Below the pieces are notes generated by a model. It searched no databases and was not told the origin of the DNA. It was given only the letters and a program-made list of their open reading frames with translations. From Ruania alba (GTDB taxonomy: Bacteria; Actinomycetota; Actinomycetes; Actinomycetales; Beutenbergiaceae): a stretch of DNA of 64,000 bases. The position numbers were made by a program, and so were the translations under genes. The stretch is from assembly GCF_900105765.1 (NCBI RefSeq), contig NZ_FNTX01000001.1, positions 558,001 through 622,000 of the forward strand, read 5' to 3'. Shown here piece by piece: positions 59,285 to 64,000 of the stretch. The first letter of the stretch is position 1. Each line of letters begins with the position of its first letter.

Positions 59285-61516
59285 TCAGTCTGTCCTGGGC
59301 TGGCCGGTGAGGGAAACCACGTGCACCCCGGGGGCGCCGGACGGATGTGGGCCCGGCGTGACGGACAGCAGGACGTGGGTGGGTGCCACCGCGGGCTCCC
59401 CGTAGGCATTCCGCGCGAACAGCTCCTCGGTACCCAACGTGAACGGGACGTCCCGCACCTGCCCAGGTTCGAGGCTCAGGCGGGCGAAGGCGAGCAGCTC
59501 GTTCTTGCGGCGCTGCCGGCCGGCGACCTGCCGTTGACCGTGCAGCAGCACGCCATGGTCCACAGCACGGTCGGTGTGGTTGCGCACCCGGACCGTCACG
59601 GTCAGAGTCCGGCCGCTGCACAGATCCTCGGCAGTCACGTCGGCAGCGGGCGCGAGCAGCTCCTCATCGACCCCTGGAGTCCCGCCCAGGCCGAACGGGA
59701 GCGATCGGCCGTCACCATCGGCGTACCCGTGGAAGTGCTCGAGGCGCTCGTTGTGGGCCACCGGCAGCACGCCGTCGGCGAACGGGAGGCTGATCGGCAA
59801 CCGCCCGGAAGCCGTCGACTCACCGGTGAGCACCCGGGCGATCGCGGTGGCCCCCGCCGGCCCTGGGCAGGGCGCGAACAGCACCGCGTCGGCGCGTTCC
59901 AGCACGGGAGTGAGCGACCGTGCCCGGCCGGAGACGATCACGCACACCACCGGGATCTCGAGGTCGGCCACCTCGTGCAGCAGGCGGAGCTGCTCGGCGG
60001 GCAGCTCCACGGAGGCGACATCCACGCCTTCACCGCCGGTCGCGATCGCGGAGCCGGGGATCGCGGCACCGTTGTCGTCGAACTCGGTCGAGTACAGCCG
60101 CTCGCTGGTATCGCCGAGCACCACCACGGCCGCATCGGCCGCGCGGCACACGGCGAGATCCTCCGCTTCCACCCGCCATCGGGTGCCGCTGCGCCCGCGA
60201 CAGTGCGCGGGTGTGCGGACCCGCTCGGCCATCCCGGGGCGGTCGCGCAGTGCTGTGGCGACGCCGCCAAGGTCCCCGGCGATCGGTGGGGTGTAGTCGC
60301 CGAGCAGGGCAGGCAGGTCGTCGGCGTTCGGGCCCACGACGGCGATCGTTCCGCCGGGCAGGGGAAGAGCGCCGGGGGAGGTGCTCAGCTGGATGATGGA
60401 CCGCTGGGCGATCCGGCTGGTGACGGTTTCGGCGGTCGCCGGGGTGGCCGTCTCGGGGATGTCGGCCTGCGCGCCGAGCAGCCCCAGCCGGTGCTTGAGC
60501 GCGACGATCCGCGTGGCTGCCTGGGCGATCTCCTCGGCGTCGACCAGTCTGGCGTCGACGGCCGACTCCAGGGCGGTGAAGGACTCGTCCCACAGGCTCA
60601 TGTCCACGCCGGCGCGCAGGGCAAGGGCTGCGGCTGTGGCGGGATCGTCGGTGAGTCTGATCAGCCGGTCCACGGCGCCGCCGTCGGCCATCACGATTCC
60701 CTCGAATCCCCACCGTTCACGCAGCACGTGGGTGAGCAGGTGCCGGTGGGCGATGCACGGAGTGCCGTCGATGTCGTTGTAGGCGGCCATCACCCCGACG
60801 GCGCCAGCCAGCACACCGCTGCGGGCGGCGCGCAGGTGCAGGTCGCCCAGGTCGAGCGGTCCGAGTGATGCGCTGGATCCGTTCCGGCCGCCGATGCCGG
60901 CGCCCTGCCCGGCGAAGTGCTTGAGCACCACCCCGACACCCGGCACGTGGGACATGCCCTGCACGACGGCGGTCACGAAGGCGGCGGCGGCGTCCGGGTC
61001 CTCCCCGTAGCACTCCTCGGTCCGCCCCCAACGGGGGTCGCGGGCGATGTCCAGGCCCGAGAGCAGCGCGAGATGCGTGCCGCTCGCCCGCAGCTCGGCT
61101 GCTGTGAGCTGCGCAGCCTCCCGGACGCTGGTGACGTCCCAGGAGGCGGCGGCCGCGAGGTTCACCGGGAACAGACTGCCGCCGATCGCCATGTGCCCGT
61201 GCGGGGCTTCCTCCACCAGGAGCGGAGGGATCCCGTGGTCACTGTGCTGCACGCAGTACTCGGTGACCAGGGCCGCCACATCCGCGCGCTCGGCCACGGA
61301 GATACCGGACTCCAGGTCGACCCCGGACCACGGGTCGGCACGGAACAGGCCGTACAGGGCGCCGAGCCCACCCCACCGGTCCACCTCGCGCCGGAGCACA
61401 TCGGTGACGGTCCAGCCTTGCGAGGTGCGCTGAATGCACTCCCAGCCCTTCAGGCGCTGGTTCAGCTGGCCGACCTGTTCGCGCAGGCTGAGGTCCGATA
61501 CGTGTGCTGCAGGCAT
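59285..61516 (-). CDS. GH3 beta-glucosidase-like enzyme
   Basis: The 743-residue cytoplasmic enzyme has the GH3 N-domain (ALLSGLDIARDPRWGRTEEC, YGEDP, VLKHFAGQGAG) with nucleophile Asp278 in GIVMADGGAVDRL, a C-terminal sandwich domain (VVVLGDTSERLYSTEFDDNG) and a fibronectin-like end (TVTVRVRNHTDRAVDHGVLL). Substrates in this clan are beta-glucosides, xylosides or gluco-mannan pieces. The ATG at 61516 is chosen over 61522 because AAAGG is then correctly spaced; it follows the permease stop by 2 bases. Confidence 0.92.
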   Translation of the reverse strand: MPAAHVSDLSLREQVGQLNQRLKGWECIQRTSQGWTVTDVLRREVDRWGGLGALYGLFRADPWSGVDLESGISVAERADVAALVTEYCVQHSDHGIPPLLVEEAPHGHMAIGGSLFPVNLAAAASWDVTSVREAAQLTAAELRASGTHLALLSGLDIARDPRWGRTEECYGEDPDAAAAFVTAVVQGMSHVPGVGVVLKHFAGQGAGIGGRNGSSASLGPLDLGDLHLRAARSGVLAGAVGVMAAYNDIDGTPCIAHRHLLTHVLRERWGFEGIVMADGGAVDRLIRLTDDPATAAALALRAGVDMSLWDESFTALESAVDARLVDAEEIAQAATRIVALKHRLGLLGAQADIPETATPATAETVTSRIAQRSIIQLSTSPGALPLPGGTIAVVGPNADDLPALLGDYTPPIAGDLGGVATALRDRPGMAERVRTPAHCRGRSGTRWRVEAEDLAVCRAADAAVVVLGDTSERLYSTEFDDNGAAIPGSAIATGGEGVDVASVELPAEQLRLLHEVADLEIPVVCVIVSGRARSLTPVLERADAVLFAPCPGPAGATAIARVLTGESTASGRLPISLPFADGVLPVAHNERLEHFHGYADGDGRSLPFGLGGTPGVDEELLAPAADVTAEDLCSGRTLTVTVRVRNHTDRAVDHGVLLHGQRQVAGRQRRKNELLAFARLSLEPGQVRDVPFTLGTEELFARNAYGEPAVAPTHVLLSVTPGPHPSGAPGVHVVSLTGQPRTD

Positions 61517-61518
61517 TG

Positions 61519-62370
61519 TCATCCTTTCAGCGCTCCGGCAAGGATGGCACTCTCCATCCGTCGCGCCATCGCCGCGTATGCCAGGTAGACCGGCACGAGC
61601 GTGATGACCACACCGGCGGCGAGGATGCCGAACTGAGCGTTCGTGGCTGCGGACAGCGTTGGGAGGGCGACCTGGGCGGTCCGCACATCCGGACCCGTGC
61701 CGCCGATCACGAGGGCGAAGAAGTACTCGTTCCAGAAGTTGAGGAAGTTCAGGATGGCCACCACGGACATCGTGGGAACCGTGAGCGGCACGTAGATGGT
61801 CCAGAAGACGCGTGCCTGGCCCGCGCCATCGATGCTCGCCGCCTCTTCGAGTTCGCGAGGAACGGTGCGCATCGCCTGGGTGAGCAGCAGCACGGCCATC
61901 GGGATCGCGGCGGCACCGAGAATCAGGATCAGGAACTCACGGGTGTGGAACATCCGGAACGCGATCGCCAGCAGCACCGAGGGAACCAGGGCAGCAAAGC
62001 CGGGGATGAGGAAGCCGGCGCCGAAGATGGTCTCCAGGACGCGTCCGGTGCGGGCTCGTGCCCGGGCGATGGCGTACGCGGCCGGAAGGGTGACGGCGAG
62101 CGTGAGCACCTCCGCACCCAGGGTGACGTAGATCGAGCTCACCATGGCGCGGCCGAGGTCGGCCTGGTTGAAGGCGTTCGCGAAGTTCGAGAAGGTCGGC
62201 GACAGGCTCGGCAGGAACGGCTGGTCGATGATCTCCACGGTCGACTTCACCGAGGAGATCAGCAGGTAGTACAGCGGGAGAGCGAGTGCGACCACATATG
62301 CCCACGCCGCGCCGTGCGCGAGGTACCTGGTGCGGCCGGCCCGGAATGTACCGCGACGTCGTGATGCCAT
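61519..62370 (-). CDS. second sugar importer, permease (MalG-type)
   Basis: The 283-residue permease has six helices and the coupling loop ELEEAASIDGAGQARVFWTI YVP region. Its start overlaps the partner permease stop by one base. It feeds the GH3/GH2 pathway. Confidence 0.92.
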   Translation of the reverse strand: MASRRRGTFRAGRTRYLAHGAAWAYVVALALPLYYLLISSVKSTVEIIDQPFLPSLSPTFSNFANAFNQADLGRAMVSSIYVTLGAEVLTLAVTLPAAYAIARARARTGRVLETIFGAGFLIPGFAALVPSVLLAIAFRMFHTREFLILILGAAAIPMAVLLLTQAMRTVPRELEEAASIDGAGQARVFWTIYVPLTVPTMSVVAILNFLNFWNEYFFALVIGGTGPDVRTAQVALPTLSAATNAQFGILAAGVVITLVPVYLAYAAMARRMESAILAGALKG

Positions 62371-63302
62371 CAGGACTCCTCGGATTTCTCGTTGAAGAAC
62401 GATCGAATTCCCAGCAGGCCGATGGCTCCGATAATGAAGAGCCCGACGGCGATGGCCTGGCTGTATCCGACCTGTTGCCTCCCGAATGCGTAGTCATAGA
62501 CCAGGAATGACAAAGTCACCGTGTCATTCCCCGGCCCACCGCGGGTCAGTAAGAGAACCAGGGCGGCCGACCCGAAAAGTGTCCACAGGAATTGCAGCGT
62601 GGTCACCACACCGACGAATTCCCGCGCCATCGGCCAGGCGATGGACCTGATGCGCCGCAGATGGCTGCAGCCGTCCAGCTCCGCGGCTTCGAACACCTCG
62701 GACGGAAGTGCGGACAGGCGTGCCGCGAACATGACCGTCGAGATCGCCAGCCCGGACCAGATCCCGATCGCGATGATCGCGGCCAGTCCGGTGGCGCCTT
62801 CTGCCAGCCAGGGCCGTTGGATTGCATCGAGCCCGACCAGGCCCAGGACGGCGTTCGCCAGTCCCGAGGGTGCGAAGACGCCCGAGAACACCATGGCCAG
62901 GGCGGGTGTGGACAGCAGCACCGGTGTGAACAGCAGGGTGCGGATGAACCGGTGCCCGGGTGGGTGCAGGTTGAGGTAGTACGCGAACGCGAACGCCCCG
63001 ACGATGATGATCGGGATGGACACGCCGAGCTGCACGACCGAGTTCACCAACGCCTGGCGGGCGACGTCGTCGCCGATCACCCGGACGAAGTTGTCCAGGC
63101 CGACGAAGGTACGGTCGGCGTTGATCGAACGCCACTCCAGCAGGGCGAAGTAGAACAGCGCTGCGATCGGTCCGACGGAGAAGAGCAGGAACCAGACCAG
63201 AGCTGGGATCGTCGGCAGCAGACCGGCCACGGACCGCACGAGCGAGGACCGGGCCGGACGCCCCGCCGACGAACGGCGGGGCGTCACGGTGTCGGAGCTC
63301 AT
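62370..63302 (-). CDS. second sugar importer, permease (MalF-type)
   Basis: The 310-residue permease has six helices with LLPTIPALVWFLLFSVGPIA as the first and coupling loop VFEAAELDGCSHLRRIRSIA. ATG overlaps the binding-protein stop by 4 bases. It belongs to a different branch from the 54395-55339 permease and is less similar at the N-terminus. Confidence 0.92.
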   Translation of the reverse strand: MSSDTVTPRRSSAGRPARSSLVRSVAGLLPTIPALVWFLLFSVGPIAALFYFALLEWRSINADRTFVGLDNFVRVIGDDVARQALVNSVVQLGVSIPIIIVGAFAFAYYLNLHPPGHRFIRTLLFTPVLLSTPALAMVFSGVFAPSGLANAVLGLVGLDAIQRPWLAEGATGLAAIIAIGIWSGLAISTVMFAARLSALPSEVFEAAELDGCSHLRRIRSIAWPMAREFVGVVTTLQFLWTLFGSAALVLLLTRGGPGNDTVTLSFLVYDYAFGRQQVGYSQAIAVGLFIIGAIGLLGIRSFFNEKSEES

Positions 63303-64000
63303 CCGGAGTAGGCCTCGTCCATCGCCGTGCAGATCGCCTCTGCATCGTTACCGGGGGAGAACGCGATGCTCACCGACCGGTACATCGGGTTGGTGGCCGA
63401 TGCGGGGATGTGCAGGTCAGGCATCACGGCCCAGTCCACCGACTCCGGGAGAGTGGTGAGGGCCTCGGCCAGCAGCGGGTTGCTCTCACTGGCGTCCGAC
63501 CCCTCCGGCAGCACCAGCGGAACGATTCCGCCATCGGTGAGCAGGGAGTCGATGATCTCGTCCTGGTACATGAACGTGATGAACTGCTCGACCGACTCGA
63601 TCTTCTCCTCGCCGTTCTTGCTGACCCAGAACCCGGAGCCAGTGGCGCCCTGGTAGGCGGTGGGCTGGCCGTACTCGCCGTCGCTGGGTCCGGGGAAGCC
63701 GCCCAGCTCGGTCACCGAGATGATCTCTTCCGGCGCCTGCAGGTAGGACCAAGAGCCCATCGAGCCGATGGCAGCCTGGCCGGTGAAGTACTCCGTGGTC
63801 GCGTCATCGACCGTGTATCCCTCGGCGCCGTTCACGAACAGGCCGGCGTCGCGCAGCTCGGCGAACAGCTCGATGCCGCGCATCGCGTTGTCGGACTCGC
63901 AGAACGTGCCCTCTGCGAAGACCTCGACTGCTTCGTCCGCGGGCAGGTAGCTCTGTGCGATCTGCAGGAAGAGCTTCTGGCCGGACCAGTCGTTGCCGCC
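63299..64000 (-). CDS. second sugar importer, solute-binding protein, partial (5' end outside window)
   Basis: The last 233 residues are visible, beginning GGNDWSGQKLFLQIAQSYLP and continuing with YFTGQAAIGSMGSWSYLQAP, FPGPSDGEYGQPTAYQGATG and VSKNGEEKIESVEQFITFMY, typical of family-1 sugar-binding proteins. Signal peptide and N-lobe lie beyond base 64000. It overlaps the MalF-type permease by 4 bases. Confidence 0.85.
   Translation of the reverse strand, partial: GGNDWSGQKLFLQIAQSYLPADEAVEVFAEGTFCESDNAMRGIELFAELRDAGLFVNGAEGYTVDDATTEYFTGQAAIGSMGSWSYLQAPEEIISVTELGGFPGPSDGEYGQPTAYQGATGSGFWVSKNGEEKIESVEQFITFMYQDEIIDSLLTDGGIVPLVLPEGSDASESNPLLAEALTTLPESVDWAVMPDLHIPASATNPMYRSVSIAFSPGNDAEAICTAMDEAYSG

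Noticed and set aside
1-64000. tRNA or rRNA genes and replication origin
   Set aside because: No cloverleaf-like or rRNA-like sequence and no DnaA-box cluster was recognised by eye.

Overview
The window is GC-rich throughout. It carries many leaderless transcription starts (a TANNNT-like -10 box 6 to 8 bases before the start codon), a WhiB regulator, a PdtaS-type kinase, a Tad pilus locus and an FHA-FtsK/EccC-like ATPase. Together these point to an actinobacterium, most likely a member of the Micrococcales (Ruania/Georgenia/Cellulomonas-like; this genus-level guess is inference). I see no rRNA, tRNA, CRISPR array, transposase or integrase.

Layout, left to right. 1-7.7 kb: a truncated IclR regulator with a membrane protein, bifunctional proline dehydrogenase/P5C dehydrogenase (putA), a CoA-type NUDIX hydrolase and a choline-sulfatase-like sulfatase. 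7.8-11.1 kb: an ABC-2 exporter (one ATPase, two permeases). 11.1-12.5 kb: a DoxX-like protein divergent from an ECF41-type sigma factor. 12.5-15.5 kb: the methionine importer metQNI, preceded by a possible leader ORF. 15.5-16.8 kb: a lower-GC patch with two coupled genes of unknown function. 16.9-19.5 kb: a PdtaS-like kinase, WhiB and a small membrane protein. 19-23 kb: a large FHA-FtsK ATPase whose reading frame runs on antisense to the small membrane protein gene. 23.2-28.8 kb: a MacB/FtsX-type ABC transporter with its NarL-type two-component system. 29.5-32.7 kb: a wall-anchored beta-helix surface protein broken by two single-base frameshifts.

32.8-38.6 kb holds small housekeeping genes (SRAP, SRPBCC, GNAT, SnoaL-like), a formylglycine-generating enzyme that could activate the sulfatase at 6.2 kb, and the most striking element of the window. 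That element is a 1.6-kb cassette of two overlapping genes, an excisionase-like DNA-binding protein followed by an AbiEii-like nucleotidyltransferase. It lies between two 41-bp direct repeats that duplicate the promoter and first codons of a CGNR zinc-finger gene. The layout looks like a toxin-antitoxin module inserted at, or moving through, a gene start.

38.7-43.4 kb is a seven-gene Tad/Flp pilus operon without tadZ or a prepilin peptidase. 43.5-48.7 kb carries a LAL-type LuxR regulator divergent from a RibD/DHFR-like reductase, a membrane protein and a DJ-1/PfpI protein. 48.8-64 kb is a carbohydrate-use region, all on the minus strand. It has two complete ABC sugar importers, one led by a ROK repressor with a clear operator and followed by GH15 and GH31 glucosidases, the other followed by GH3 and GH2 (beta-mannosidase) enzymes. 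The likely job is import and intracellular hydrolysis of oligosaccharides with alpha-glucosyl and beta-mannosyl/beta-glucosyl links. The solute-binding protein of the second importer is cut by the window end.
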